Shown here piece after piece: positions 1 to 11,751 of a stretch of DNA of 64,000 nt. The DNA lies in the NCBI GenBank assembly GCA_028583685.1, contig JAMXIF010001253.1:74397461-74461460 (forward strand), written 5' to 3'. This DNA is from Petaurus breviceps papuanus (lineage: Eukaryota > Chordata > Mammalia > Diprotodontia > Petauridae). Numbering within the stretch: the stretch's first letter is position 1; each line of letters opens with the position of its first letter. The position numbers and the translations under genes were made by a program. The notes below the pieces were generated by a model. The model was given only the letters and a program-made list of their open reading frames with translations. It did no database searches and was not told the DNA's origin.

Positions 1-434
1 AAACATACACTTTTGGACATGGACAATATATGGTTTTGTTTTGCTTGATTATGGTCATTTGTTATAAGAGAAGGCTTTAAAAATTAGGGGAAGGGACAAC
101 TGGAAGGGAGGGAAAGACTAGTCAGAGTGATATCATAAAGGAAGAAAAGAAAGAAGAGAGTCCTAATTAGGTGTATTTAGAAAATGCAAAAAAGAAGAGA
201 AAACAAGGAAGTTCAGAGGGAGATACAGACAAGCAAGGAAGCTTTGGAAATAACCCACTGAATTTATTATACATATTGAAAAAAATAAGCTATATATACT
301 GAAAAAATAAGCAATGAAGAATAGTGGCTTTATATACAACTCTCTTTTTTCCATTCTTTGTGGATAAAATTATCTGTGGTCCATGATATTTATCAAGTTC
401 AAAATAACAAAAAAAAAATGAGATTAACTACTTT
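1..434. other. Unassigned AT-rich sequence
   Basis: No repeat or gene is recognised here. Positions 68-163 are purine-rich (GGAAGGGA-like). Short open frames on the minus strand have no recognisable domain. Confidence 0.5.
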
Positions 435-562
435 AACTCCCACATTTCACAGGTGAAAAAACTGAGGCTAAAAAAGAGAGTGATTTGTCCAGATTCAAAT
501 TGGTGGTAGATGGTAGTCAACCCTCAAATGTAGATCTTCTGATTCTTGGTCTATTTTGTAAT
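435..562 (-). mobile_element. MIR/THER1-class SINE fragment
   Basis: Antisense of the conserved MIR core: a CACAGGTGAAAAAACTGAGGC block followed by a decayed version of the usual TTGCCCAGGGTCACACAGC segment and an ATCTTCTGATTC block. Both ends are missing. Confidence 0.65.
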
Positions 563-590
563 TGATAAACAAACCTTGCTTCTCTAGGAA

Positions 591-591
<1 letters not shown>

Positions 592-628
<37 letters not shown>

Positions 629-631
629 GTT
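592..631. repeat. (TG)n microsatellite
   Basis: About 20 TG units, interrupted once by GCG near position 624. Nothing suggests a function. Confidence 0.95.
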
Positions 632-1135
632 GGCTTTTCAATCATATTAATAGCATTCTACTGGCCAATCATGAAAAATCCCAGGGGGTATTACAAGATT
701 GACTGGTAAGGAGAATACGGGTAACCCCTCTGAACTCCAGCAAGAGCCTCGGTAAAAGAAGTCCCATAAGAGACTTGAAGTAAATCTATCCCAGACTTCC
801 TATGCTTTTTCTTTAGAGTTTTTAGAATTTTTCAATCACTTGATGACTGATTACATAATGGACCTCATCTCCCAGGCCAGCAAGTGATATGGTTCAAATG
901 TGTATCTTAATTTCCTAGTACTCTATAAAAAAAATGAGAACAGATGCATATAGCAAAGTAAAGGATGCAACAGATATCTCAGGAAATGATTTCCCCCTTC
1001 CTAAAAGATACAGATTGAATGACTAAAATATTCTACTCTTCAGCCATTATAACTACTTAGAAATAGAAGGAAAGAACAAAGAAGTGAAAATTCACTTTTG
1101 AAAAAATGACTTGGGACATTTCACTCTCCCCCCCT
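632..1135. other. Unassigned sequence
   Basis: I recognise no repeat family, RNA or coding region in this 500-bp stretch. Confidence 0.45.
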
Positions 1136-1139
1136 TTCA

Positions 1140-1432
1140 AGTGCAAACTTAAGTATCTTCAAGTATTTGAATGGATGTTCTCTAGGTGAGGGATATGATT
1201 TCTTTTCAGGAAGTAGGACCAGTGAGTAAATGTTGCAGAGGCAAATTTAGGTTGAATGTAAGGAAAATCTTCTTTGCAATTAGGGTAGGTCCAAAGGAGA
1301 ATTTGTCTTCCTTGGAAAAGAGTGGATTCTCCCTCACTGGAGGTGTTCAGGCTATACCTGCATCACCACTGATTAGAAGTATTGTAGATACAATTCTCTT
1401 TGGATTAAACGGGCACTATAACCACTTCTAAC
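1140..1432 (+). mobile_element. L3/CR1-class LINE 3' fragment
   Basis: The order of blocks follows the L3/CR1 3' region: TTCAAGTATTTGAATGG, then AGAGGCAAATTTAGGTTGA, then an AGG-AAAA-TCTT segment, then CCCTCACTGGAGGT. The 81-codon open frame at 1186-1431 lies inside this repeat and is not treated as a gene. Confidence 0.75.
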
Positions 1433-1494
1433 TATGAAATTTTATAAAATGAAATGTTTAAAATTGTGAAGTATTTAAAAAGAAGCAAAGTTTT

Positions 1495-1706
1495 AAAGTT
1501 TGCAGAGTACTTTACAAATACCTCATTTTGTCCTCATAACAACCTTGGGAGGTGGGTGCTCTTAGTTTCCTCATTTTATAGATAAGGAAACTGAGGTTAA
1601 GTGCCCAGAATCAAACAGCTACAAAGTCTGTGAAGTCAGATTTGGACTCGGGACGTTGTGGCTCCAGATCCAATGTTCTATCCACTCTGCCAACTAGCTG
1701 CCTCTA
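1495..1706 (-). mobile_element. THER1/MIR-class CORE-SINE, nearly full length
   Basis: Read on the minus strand, it starts with the marsupial SINE head AGAGGCAGCTAGTTGGCAGA and runs through the B-box and core (CTCAGTTTCC, TATAAAATGAGG). It ends in the tail that specifies AAAGTACTCTGCAAAC. Both ends are present; the body is diverged. Confidence 0.85.
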
Positions 1707-1721
1707 CATGAAAGTCTTTTT

Positions 1722-2128
1722 CCAATTCAGTTCTATATATGTGTACTTCTCATGTATTGTGTTAGGCAGTGGATATAAAATAGATGAAAAGATATAATCC
1801 CTGATCTTAAGAAGCTTATAGTCTAGAAGAAAGGTGACAGCTATACAAATAAATTTAATAAAGTTAGAATGGTATCTGTCCATAGGAAAGAAGAGTTCAC
1901 TAAAGAGGGAAAGGAGATTGGAAAGGGAGAGGTCACTTCTAGCTGGAAGGATTAGAAAAGGTTTCATGGAAGAAGTCTTGAAGGAAAATGGATTTTAACA
2001 AATAGAGATAAGGAGGGAGATGGTCCTAAATATAGTAGATAGCTGGTACAAATCCAGTAATGCAGGAAAGAGATCAGGACAAAATCAGGAAAATAATAGT
2101 CCAGAGTATCTGAAAAGTGGACTTAATA
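1722..2128 (-). mobile_element. L2 LINE, 3' end
   Basis: Antisense L2 3' region. The block TCTTAAGAAGCTTATAGTCTA is the complement of the L2 motif TAGACTGTAAGCTCCTTGAG. It is followed by the complement of the conserved TTCATGGAAGAAG segment. It is continued by the L2 piece at 2229-2450 beyond a short sense-strand insert. Confidence 0.75.
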
Positions 2129-2130
2129 AA

Positions 2131-2228
2131 GAAGAGATTGTTTCATTTTTTTGTACTATAGCCCTAGCATCTAACATAATGTCTGGCACATAGTAGACAC
2201 TTAATAAGTCCATGTTGATTGATTGAAT
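2131..2228 (+). mobile_element. L2/MIR-type 3' tail inserted in antisense L2
   Basis: Contains GTCTGGCACATAGTAGACAC followed by TTAATAAGTCCATGTTGATTG, the sense 3' terminus of L2. It lies between two antisense L2 blocks, so it is probably a later 5'-truncated insertion. Confidence 0.6.
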
Positions 2229-2450
2229 AGGAAACTTTGGCAGATTTTTGAGCAAGGAAAGATACGGTCAGATTTGTCCATTACGAAGATTCATTTGGCA
2301 AGCTTTGTAAAGGATAGATTGAAATAGAAAGAACCTAGAAGCAAGGAGACCAGTTGTGAAGATATTACCATGCTCTAGGAGAAAAGAAATGAGGGCCTGT
2401 ATTGAGGTGGTTGTAGAAGACTGGAGAGCGAGGGACGAATAGGGGAGGTA
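2229..2450 (-). mobile_element. L2 LINE, continuation toward ORF2
   Basis: Starts with GCAGATTTTTGAGCAAGGAA and continues through GATACGGTCAGATTTG and GAGGGCCTGTATTGAGGTGG. This is the complement of the L2 segment downstream of the reverse transcriptase. It picks up where the 1722-2128 piece stops. Confidence 0.7.
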
Positions 2451-3705
2451 TATAGAAATTTAGACATTTAGCCAAATTATCTCTCTGGTATTCTGTTAAC
2501 CAAGGCTCTCTATTAATTCTACCAGGGTCACTCGTAGGGTATATGAGGACCTTGTCTACATAAATAATTTGAAAATATAAAATTCATGGGCTATTCGAGG
2601 TTTGCTGATTTATTGATGAAAATTTTAGAGTAATGGGTAGAGAAGAGGTACTTGCATATTTATTCATTGTCGAATCAGTGCACATGGAGATTCTTCATAA
2701 CATTTAGGAACCATCTTTTTCTGTTTAGGTCCAAGAACCATCTATCTATTCATCGTCTTTATTGTCATATGCATAATTCATTTCTAATTTCATATAGCCC
2801 ACCTTAGGAAAAAAGTAACAACACCATTATTACTCACAATACTTTTCATAAGAAGCATTGTAATTTAAAACACTAAGCTGTACACAGCTAAAATGAATAT
2901 CTAAATTTGGATTATTATTGTAGTGCACTTGACCATTCCCATTACAATTCAATGCAGCATATGTAACCATTGATGGTTAAAGCATGTATTCCCCCATCCA
3001 TCCTCCTATTCACAACACTTTTCCTCAGATATTCCAGGAAGGATAGTAGCACTATATTGCAAATTGCATATTTCATACCTTCTTGCCAAATTCTAAAGAA
3101 GAAATGGAATTAATGTTCAAAGTTTGATCCATTTTAAACAGTTTTAAGAATGAGGAATCAAAATGGCCATATCATGGAAGGAATTAGTTTGTGGTCATGA
3201 AAAAGTGAGAATGCCAAGTTATGTTAGATAAAGATTAGAGAAGCCTCATATTTCACATTAATACCTTCGAGATTACAATGTGTGTGAAAAACAAATCATT
3301 AATATATTCAAAAGCATGTTATATCCTGAAAGTTGCATCACTCAAACTCAGACTTGGTTAAATGATTTTCTTTTATTGATATAGATTGCTAAAACTCTTT
3401 GTCTGATTCTCCTAATCAGTATCCCAGGCTCTTAACTGAGCCAAAGAAACTTAACCAAAGAAATTAAGCAAACTCTTGGGTAATCCAATGAGTAAAGGAT
3501 TGCAAATGTGGGTTTTCTGGGAAGAATCCTTAATTTTCAAAAGAAATAACACTGAGCATACATTTACTTCATAGTTGTAGCATTTTGCAATAAATAAGAT
3601 CTTGAAGAAATTACATTTTAAAATATAGCGATCAATTTTTTACCCATGCATAAGGAATAGAAGCAGTCTACACAATTTGTAATGAAGGTAGCAGGGAGGG
3701 GTGAG
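2451..3705. other. Unassigned sequence
   Basis: 1.25 kb of AT-rich DNA in which I recognise no repeat family, RNA gene or coding exon. It is a candidate for unique sequence. Confidence 0.45.
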
Positions 3706-3709
3706 ACAA

Positions 3710-3884
3710 GCTCTACAATTAGGACCAGAGGATAAGGGTTCAAATGTTGACTCTGCTATATTGTGAGTTCATACAAGCTATGTTACCTCTTTCTAGGATT
3801 CTGTTTCCTTATCTGGAAAGTAAAGACAATGCACAAGATGACTTCCTTGGTTTCTTTCAGCTCTAAATCTATGATCCTATAATT
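3710..3884 (+). mobile_element. MIR3-type SINE
   Basis: A diverged SINE body (GGTTCAAATGTTGACTCTGC, then TGTTACCTCT) ends in the typical GATGACTTCC...TTTCAGCTCTAAATCTATGATCC tail. Confidence 0.7.
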
Positions 3885-3897
3885 TACTGAATTTACA

Positions 3898-3952
3898 TGT
3901 GTTTGTATTTGTTTGTTAGTTTGTTTTTATTGTTTGTTTTGTTTTGTTTTCC
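3898..3952. repeat. (TTTG)n-rich simple repeat
   Basis: TTTGT/TTTTG units, imperfect. It follows immediately after the SINE tail. Confidence 0.85.
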
Positions 3953-4029
3953 CAGATCTATGATTACTTTGGTTTAGGGAGCTTCTAGTCAGGAAATCTT
4001 AATAGAGGAGTAGGTCAGCATTTTCTCTA

Positions 4030-4135
4030 AAATTTACACTCTAGTTGCCCTGGGGTACTGAGGGACTAAGTAACATACCCAATCTCACACAGTTAGGAAA
4101 TAACAGAGGTTAGAGTTGAAGTCAGGTCCTGAATG
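4030..4135 (-). mobile_element. MIR-like SINE fragment
   Basis: Contains a decayed GGGACTAAGTAACATACCCA segment, CACACAGTTAG, and GTTGAAGTCAGGTCCTGA. These are the antisense MIR-core landmarks. It resembles the copy at 48100-48218. Confidence 0.5.
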
Positions 4136-4397
4136 TTCACAAAAAGGGTCAAAATAAGAAAGAATTCAACATTCTGAAAATATTGGAAGTCCCAACCTAG
4201 GTAAACTCACTCATTACAGTGGAACCAAATCTAGAATCACTTCTTTACCAAATAAGAGCTTTCCTTAAGTCACCCAGACCAATGCAGAATGGCCACATCT
4301 CCCAACCAAGTATACAATGGGTCTTACATTTCTGAGTCACTAAAGATACTAAAAAGTAACTAGAGATGCTTTTATAACAATAGATAAAGTGTCTATC

Positions 4398-4660
4398 AGG
4401 ACAGCTAAGTGGCACAGTGGATGAAGTGCTGGGTCAGGAGTCAGTAAGATTAATCTTCCTAAGTTCAAATCTGGCCTCAGATATTTACTAGCCATGTGAC
4501 CCTGGGCAAGTCACTTAACTCTCTTGCCTCAGTTTATTCATCTATAAAATGAACTGGAGAAGGAAATGACAAACCACTCCAGTATTTCTGCCAAGAATAC
4601 CCTAAATGGGGTCACAAAGAGTCATACATAACTGAAAAATGACTGAATAACAACAAAAAA
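4398..4660 (+). mobile_element. MAR1-class SINE, full length
   Basis: Begins AGGACAGCTAAGTGGCACAG (tRNA-like A-box), then AGTTCAAATCTGGCC (B-box). The CORE region follows and the tail is the RTE-like GGAGAAGGAAATGACAAACC ... AAATGGGGTCACAAAGAGTC. It ends in an AACAACAA repeat. The shared tail implies mobilisation by an RTE LINE. Confidence 0.9.
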
Positions 4661-5034
4661 TAGTTGTCATTAAGAAAATACTATGATGATATCCTTTAAA
4701 TTCTTTTAAAATACTATCAGTTCAGTTATAAGCAAAAATGGAGCAATATAAACCATAAAATTTATGAGGAAAATGAAGTTAGGAGTAAAACTTCATCAGT
4801 GACAGTTTTTTTTTTAAATAGGAACCTTATAAAAACAGAAGCACCCTCCTATACATGATAAATGTCTAAGAAATTCATAAATTCTACAATAAATACTGGT
4901 CACATTGGAGTCCTCAGGTATCAACCTGCACCCCTGACTGTCAGTCAGTGCAGTGGGCAACAGATTGGGTATGAGGGAGTGAGATTGAGGAATGGAGGAT
5001 GACACCTCAGTGAAGAGCCTAGGGGATTAATCAG

Positions 5035-5385
5035 GAGGAGAAGACAGTAATAAGGTAGGAGGGTAGGAGGATTCAGGGAGAAAGATAATGAGTTCAGTTT
5101 TGGACAATTTGCTTTTAATGTCTACTGGACATCCATTTTGAGATGTCTGAAAGGCAGCTGGGGCTGTGAGATTGCAGGTCGGCAGAGAGGTTAGGACAGG
5201 ATAGGTTGATTTGAGAGTCTTCAGCATAGAGATTGGAATTAAATCCATGGGAGTGGAGGAGATCACCATGTGAAAGAAGGAGAAGAGAAAAGGATCTAGT
5301 ACGAGCCCTGTGGGCCACCTAGCATGAGAGAAAGTGATCTGGTCAAGTCTCTAGCAAAGGAGAAGGAGCAAATGAGGGTTGCGGT
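5035..5385 (-). mobile_element. L2 LINE, reverse-transcriptase fragment
   Basis: Minus-strand translation gives L2 ORF2 around the catalytic box: SHGFNSNLYAEDSQINLSC corresponds to the family pattern with YADD, here YAED. It is followed by CLSDISKWMSSRH and, in another frame, KLSKTELIIFLP. At least one frame change separates the two readings, so it is a dead fragment. Confidence 0.85.
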
Positions 5386-6345
5386 GTAGAAGAAAACTTT
5401 TCTTCTCACAGTTTCTACTGCAAAAGAAAATATACAATAAATATAGCATTTGCCTTGAAAAAAACCCTGAAGTTGAAGTATGAAAGTGGGCATCAGATGG
5501 GTTGTAGCTTAAGTTATGGTGAAGCACTACCATTTTCTGTATTCTTACTATATTTTCTGAAAGAAATCTCATAGGAACAATCTTGAAATTTAAATTACAC
5601 TCAGAATGATCCCCAATGTATCAATCAGTTGGAACAAATTTGCATCTTTGTATCATCAGTAGTGAGGTCTCTGTCTAGGATGTTGTAGATTCATATGTAC
5701 CTAGAAGCCAACGGTTAAGGTGGGTCATTTCTGTCATATGCACCAGGTCTGCAATTCTGTATTATCACTTGAGATCAGACAGAAACTCCTTTGTACTGTA
5801 GTCAGGTGTAGGACAGGAAGTCCCCCTCTTATGGTTGCCATTATTATTCATTGACAACTGCCAAGAAATGGTTTTCATGGGGAAATATTTTTCTTCTTCA
5901 ATTATCCTTATTAGTCTATTTCTCTTTGGGGTTACTTTATGATCAAATCATTTTACCATACATTCTTCCAACTAGATTTCTAAAATATTTGATGACTTTG
6001 AAACAGGTGGCACATTTATTTTGTCTGTTTTTCTGTTCAAACAGCTATCATATTTCTTTATGTATAGACAGCTGAAAATATTAGCTCATAAATCAGAGAT
6101 ATAAATCAAATACAATCTTCTACCCAAATAGCAACAGAAAACACACTGGTATGAGTGATTCACCACTTTTTCCCCATGGCAGTAGCAACATTTTCACAAA
6201 GTATTTATACTGTAGGTTTCTCTCCCTTGGGCTTCAATCCTGTGCCCATTTAACATCTAACTTCATGGAACCTGGCATTTTTAATACAGATTCAAAGAGG
6301 ATCCTCTGAATAATTGATTTCCTGGCTTTTGTGGAGTCCTTTTGA
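5386..6345. other. Unassigned sequence
   Basis: No repeat or gene is recognised over nearly 1 kb. Several short minus-strand frames begin inside the neighbouring L2 and run out of it; they are not genes. Confidence 0.45.
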
Positions 6346-6571
6346 GGGGTTGTTGTTCAGTTATTTACAGTCATGTCCAACTGTTTACTACTCCATTTGG
6401 GAGTTGGCAAAAATACTGAAGTGATTTGCCATTTCCTTCTCCTACTCATTTGACAGATGAGGAAATTGAGGCAAACTCATGTTACATACCTGGGGTCACA
6501 CAGCTAGTTCGAACTGAGGTCTTCTTCTTGACTCTAGGTCCAGGAACTCTATCCACTGTGCCACCCACCTT
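6346..6571 (-). mobile_element. MAR1-class SINE
   Basis: Antisense copy. It starts with TTGTTGTTCAGTTATTTACAG (the RTE-like tail) and passes CATTTCCTTCTCCTACTCAT and GGGGTCACACAGCTAG. It ends at the SINE head, CTATCCACTGTGCCACC. Confidence 0.85.
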
Positions 6572-6844
6572 ATGCTAAATGCTGAAGGGGAAAATAATTA
6601 TTCGTTGACTTAGTTACTGACATAGCATAGCTATTTAAGGTATTTAAAAAAGGTACATAAGTTTCAGTGCACTTAAAGTTTGTTGAGTCATGACATTTGG
6701 ACATTTCTGCAATAAAAAGATGAGAAATGAAAGTAGATTGTAGTGATGGCGGTATGAAACTGGTGATGTTTCATACCATATCTTTCCTTCCCCACACATC
6801 CTGGCTCTTTGTTGAGTCCTTTCATGTATCCTTTTCTATGTAGA

Positions 6845-7012
6845 TGTCAACTAGCAAGCTTGTTGTAAGCCCCCTGAGGGCAAGTATTCTATCTTATCTA
6901 AAGTCTGTATCTCTTACAGTGCCTACTCCAGTACTTAATAGTAATAAAAACAAATCATAAAAACTATAACAAATGTTTGAATTACACTCAACTGAACTGA
7001 ATTGAATTATGT
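6845..7012 (+). mobile_element. L2 LINE 3' end
   Basis: Contains GTAAGCCCCCTGAGGGCAAG followed by CAGTGCCTACTCCAGTACTTAATAG and a terminal TTGAATTGAATT-like run, as in the sense L2 3' end. Confidence 0.65.
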
Positions 7013-7305
7013 ACTTTATATTGAGCCCAGAGGTTAAGATGAGAGCAATAAAAAAAATGTCACCAAGATCAATTAGCATTTTCTCTAGTTTCGAATGGTA
7101 TCAAATGATAATCTGTTATTAAAGTAGATGTTTTACCTATGTCCATTCTCCACACTCTCTTTTCCTTTTATTATAGGTTCCTCTTCACTACGGAAAATTC
7201 TTGCTTGTTAATCGTTTACAATCAGAGGAAACAAATACAAATAGAAACAGATCCCTGCAGGTCACACATTGACTTAGAAAAGGTCGAATTAACATTGTCT
7301 GTGTT

Positions 7306-7432
7306 GGATTGTATTTTTGTTTTGTTAAACATTTTCCAATTACATTTTAATCTGGTTCAGGTCACACTAGGGAATTTTGTAGATCATGTGTTGCTGTGTG
7401 TTGTGAATCTGACATCGCTGATAGAGCTTTAA
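7306..7432. mobile_element. Possible hAT-like MITE fragment
   Basis: CAATTACATTTTAATCTGG followed by a G/T-rich block ending near GTGAATCTGACATC resembles non-autonomous elements with TGTCAAACTC-type ends. The match is from memory and weak. Confidence 0.3.
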
Positions 7433-7980
7433 AGGCTGCTTATCTAGACTTCTTGGTTGGCATATTCACTTTTTTAAAAGGCAACCAAAATTATCTCTGA
7501 ATATTTTGTATCTTGGCACCCATGGCGCAAGATTCTTCCTCACACTATGTTGACTGTCAATATGGAGCCAGGAAAAGATCATCTAAGGCGAAAACTACTA
7601 AGTACTTTTTAAACTGTAATGTGCCATATAAATGTGAGAAATTATTATTTAATTTTCTATCCTTTGTGAATGCATAGTCAAAACATCAAGAGAATAAATT
7701 ACCAGAGAAGGCTATTGCATACATCTAGGAAGGGAGGTGTTGCAGCCAATTGTTAAATTTTTCTGTGAGCATTTACACCTCAGAAATTAGCAAATGCCAC
7801 AAATCAGGGCTTGATTTATTATTTTGTTGATTGGCTAAACTTTAAAAAGTGATGGAAAATGCTAATAATGCAGACTAAACCTAAAAGTGTCTCGCATACA
7901 TTTTTCCCCAAAAGTCAATTCTTAAACATTTATCAGTGCACTACTACATCTGGCTATATTTTGATATAGCTAGTGATATG
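7433..7980. other. Unassigned sequence
   Basis: No feature is recognised in this AT-rich stretch. Confidence 0.45.
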
Positions 7981-7984
7981 TCTG

Positions 7985-8151
7985 TATCCATCCATCCATC
8001 CATCATAATATAAGAAAATACTATATGTGTGTTTATACATATATACATATGTTAGTGTGTGCATGTGTGTATATATGTATATATATGGAGGCATAGGTAG
8101 ATAGACAGACAGACAGACAGATAGATAGATAGATAGATAGATGATAGATAA
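7985..8151. repeat. Compound microsatellite: (CATC)n, TA/TG-rich, (GACA)n(GATA)n
   Basis: A CATC run (7987-8004) is followed by alternating TATATG/TGTG sequence, then GACA units grading into GATA units (about 8099-8150). The GACA-to-GATA transition looks like slippage from a single seed. Confidence 0.9.
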
Positions 8152-8364
8152 ATTTCACATAGTATGAATGTTAACCAATATTTCTAAACCAGAAAAGAAA
8201 CTATATAAGTAAAAAAGGGTGAAATTGTTCCCAGGAAACAAAATTGAATGATTGATGTATGGTTAGCACTGTTCTTGAGGACATGTAGGATTTAAAAACT
8301 TAACTCTTCATTTGTATATGACTCTACTCTCTTCTTCGAAGCTGAGTCATGTTTTATACTACTT

Positions 8365-8442
8365 GAATGTTTCCACAGCACCTACCATACATAATACCTT
8401 ATACTTGGTAGGTACTCAAAAATATTAGTTGATTGATAAAAC
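8365..8442 (+). mobile_element. L2 LINE 3' terminus
   Basis: CACAGCACCTACCATACATA then GGTAGGTACTCAAAAATATT and TTGATTGATAAA, a short diverged L2 3' end. Confidence 0.55.
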
Positions 8443-9565
8443 ATCTAAAGGATTGAGTTAGCAGACCATTAAAACTAAGTATCTAAAATGTTTGCTTGGT
8501 TCCAGAGTTACACTCAAGGGGCTCCTATATTAGCATATGAAATTGAATCTATGGGAACATCAAAACTAGGAAAGATGAAATGACCATGCCCCATAGGATC
8601 ACTGCCAAATGCTGAACTATTTGTTAATAAGCAATGTTTAGCCATGTATGAGCAGAGACAGAAGGATTGCTACAGGCAGGATGTACCCAAGCAAAAGTAG
8701 TCTGGAAACTCCAGGGAGATGTGTCATGTGCAGTGGTGGAAGTCAAATACTGCTACTTCAGGATTGACTATTATTGTGAATAGCTGGGAGTCATGTCTAG
8801 TTTGATGATCAACTTAAGTCATGGTCTGCCTGGATAGAATTTGTTTTACCTGAATGTGCTTGCCTCAAAGCATTCATAGACCTGGTAAATTTATCCTCTC
8901 TCCACTTCCTCACCTTCTCCCTGTCTCATCACTTCACAGTGAACCGACACCTTTTGGTGTTTCCTGCTCTTTTAAAGCTTTGTTTGTCTACTCTTTGTAC
9001 TTTTAATATGGGTTTGTCTCCAGATAAACATAACCTGACTTTTTCTTTATTTCTGAATTAGTGTTTACTTTACAGGAATGGTTAAGACAGGAAAAAATAA
9101 TGACTAATGGAGATATTTAGCATAGCACACTATAAAGAAAACATACCAATTCCTGTTTAGTGCCTAGGCAAAGAAAAATATTTCTTCCTTAGACTAGGGC
9201 TCCAAGCTTACTGAATATGGGAAATATTTGGCATAGCTCCTTGAAATATCAAGGAAGACAAAATTGAGCACAAGACTAAGTTTTTAGTCTAGATTTTAAA
9301 GAGAAAAAATGTAAGCCTAAGTTTACCAATCTGGTAACAAAAAGTGGGACTTCAAATGCAAAATCTTAAAATGATTTAGATTTAAGTAGAAAACTCCCAA
9401 TAATTCTGTTTGAGAAGATAAATGTTTGCTTCTTTCTTACTCCTAACCTTTACCAAATCCTATTTCCCTACTCCATTTTCATCCATGATTAATTTTCCCT
9501 CTAATCTTCCTTACATGACTTGCAAAATTAGGAGTTATATCTCTGAAATGATGCCTCAATTATAT
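8443..9565. other. Unassigned sequence
   Basis: 1.1 kb without a recognised repeat. A pyrimidine-rich patch at 8895-8935 has no clear affiliation. Confidence 0.45.
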
Positions 9566-9662
9566 AATTTATGTACATGTGTATATATTTAATATAGATA
9601 TACATATATACATATACACATAACACATACATACATGTACATGTATGTAGATATGTTTATAT
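9566..9662. repeat. TA/CATA-rich simple repeat
   Basis: Alternating purine-pyrimidine ATGTAC/ATACAT units. Short overlapping palindromes such as TACATGTA are expected from this composition. Confidence 0.85.
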
Positions 9663-9741
9663 GAAGCAGAAGGTAAGATTGTTCAGAAAAAAACATATTC
9701 ACCAATGTGGACAACTTTAAGTATAAGTAAGAGATAGGAAA

Positions 9742-9816
9742 AAAAGCTTTTATTGACCACCTACTATGTGCCACATACTATGCTAACAACTTTACAAATA
9801 TTATCCCATTTGAGAT
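9742..9816 (-). mobile_element. MIR/THER1 tail fragment
   Basis: CACCTACTATGTGCCACATA followed by CAACTTTACAAATATTATCCC is the antisense tail of THER1/MIR. Confidence 0.65.
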
Positions 9817-10610
9817 ATACAGGAAAGAAGGCATGTGTAAAGCATTGGGGAAAAAAAAGTATCAGAGGAAAGAGAAATAGGAACAGTAAAATGATGGTAT
9901 ATACTACAGACCTCCTGGCCAGCTTCAGAAATTAGATGATGAGAAACCTATAGCTTCCAACACAGCAACTGTTAAGATCTCTCTTATCTCCTTATTTATA
10001 TGTACATCTGAATACTTTAGAAGACACACAGACAGACAGATATGATCTTTTCATATGCTTTTCCAAAAGAATTAGAATTTTGTGCCTTGGAAAGATTATC
10101 ATCTCTCTGGGTCAAATTCCTGAGATGAGGACAAAAAAGATGATCCTTGAAAATGGTGAAAAGGAAATGATGGCAAACCCACCACATTCTAGAATATTAG
10201 TATCCCAAAGGAAAAAAAAATCGTTATTGTAGCCGAGACCTAAGCTGGCATTCCCAAGAGGGGTTTCTCATGATAATAAGTCACAAGTGCACACTAAACT
10301 AGCAAAGTCAAGGCAGTATGTTACACTTTTTTTTTTTTTGCAAAAAAAGTTTTGAGTTGTCAAACCTGTTTTAATGTCATTCCTCTGCTTACACAATGAC
10401 AAGCAAAATAGTCTTCTGCTTTTGATCTCCTTGTGGTCTCCTATGGTTTAAAGTTCTAACTTAACATTTCTACAAAGATTGCTAAATACAGAAGATAGAA
10501 AATGCTCTGAACCTTCTGGGATTTCCTTCTTTCTTAGGTAATATTTGCCTTACAGACTTAAATTCAACTCTATCTGAAAGTAGAGAATAGAGATGAGGCT
10601 GATGGGTAGC
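9817..10610. other. Unassigned sequence
   Basis: No repeat is recognised apart from homopolymer A and T runs (10328-10340). Confidence 0.45.
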
Positions 10611-10613
10611 AAA

Positions 10614-10643
10614 TGTCATCATCATCATCATCATCATCATTAC
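10614..10643. repeat. (CAT)n microsatellite
   Basis: Nine or so CAT units at the 3' tail of an antisense SINE, the usual place for tail-derived repeat growth. Confidence 0.9.
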
Positions 10644-10865
10644 TAATATTTATATGGTGTCTTATGGTTTACAAAAGTACTCTGCATATGTTATCTTAGC
10701 TGATATTCACCACAACCATCAGAGATATGTGACATTATTATTTTACAGATGAAGAAACTGAGACTGAGAGAGGTTAATTGACTAAGCCAGAGTCAAATAA
10801 CTGAGAAGTATGTGAGGCAGGATTTGAACTCAGTTCTTCTTGACTCCAAGCTTAATATTTTATTA
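10640..10865 (-). mobile_element. THER1-class CORE-SINE
   Basis: Antisense copy with TTTACAGATGAAGAAACTGAG, AGGATTTGAACTCAGTTCTT and TTGACTCCAAGCTTA. The head (GGCAGCTAGGTGG) is missing at the right edge. Confidence 0.8.
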
Positions 10866-11750
10866 ACAATTCCAAAATATCTTACTATTCCAAAAAACCC
10901 AAAGAGGGGTTATTAGAATTTTTTTCACCTCACTTTTTAAAAAAGGAGCAATTGAGTAGAGGGGCAAGAATAATGTTAAGAACATCCTGAAAGTAAAGAA
11001 ATTCACATGACATAGAGGGGCAAAGTTCTGGTGGGGACAGAAGCATTAGAGAGAAGACTATCCCTCCCTCTCATTCTCCATCCTTCACTCACCTATGACC
11101 CTATTCTCATCCTCTCTCCTGAGGAACACATTCTCCTCTACCACAATTGACTCCCACATTGGCCCAACATGACCATAAAATAAGAGGAATTGGAATGATG
11201 GTCATCACAGGCAAAAAGCATTTCTATTCAATGTCAGGACCTGAGACAAATTCCCAGCCACTCTACCCTAGTTATGACTCTGTCATTTCTGCTAGAGTTT
11301 TGGGGGGGATATGGGAGTAGAACGAGAGTTACATGATATGATTTTTAAAAGAAGGGAGGGGTAAAATGCATCCTTGATATCTATGAAGGGCTATACTATA
11401 AGATTTTATCTGGAAGATCTCCACACAGTCAAGGATCATGTGGTGTTAAATTTATGGCCATAGGGAATATGAGATATTTGTGCCTAAGCTATAACCTACA
11501 GTTCCAAAAAGCTGAAAATTTTCCATCTTCTACTGTTACCAAGGACACCCCTCTCATGTCTTCTGGAAACATGAGCAGCATCATAAATGTACCCTTAATT
11601 CTGTGAAAGAAAAAAAAATGAAAATGTTTACCCAGTACAAATGTTATCAGGCATATGTTATCAATCATTATCATCAATTATTTATAAGAACTCATTCCCA
11701 TGTTACAAAACCCTTCAAAATGATAAAACTATCAAATCACAGATTGAGAC
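10866..11750. other. Unassigned sequence
   Basis: Nearly 0.9 kb with no repeat or gene I can name. Confidence 0.45.
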
Positions 11751-11751
11751 T

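Noticed and set aside
7985-8151. Direct repeats that might suggest a CRISPR-like array
   Set aside because: They are adjoining tetranucleotide microsatellites with no spacers.
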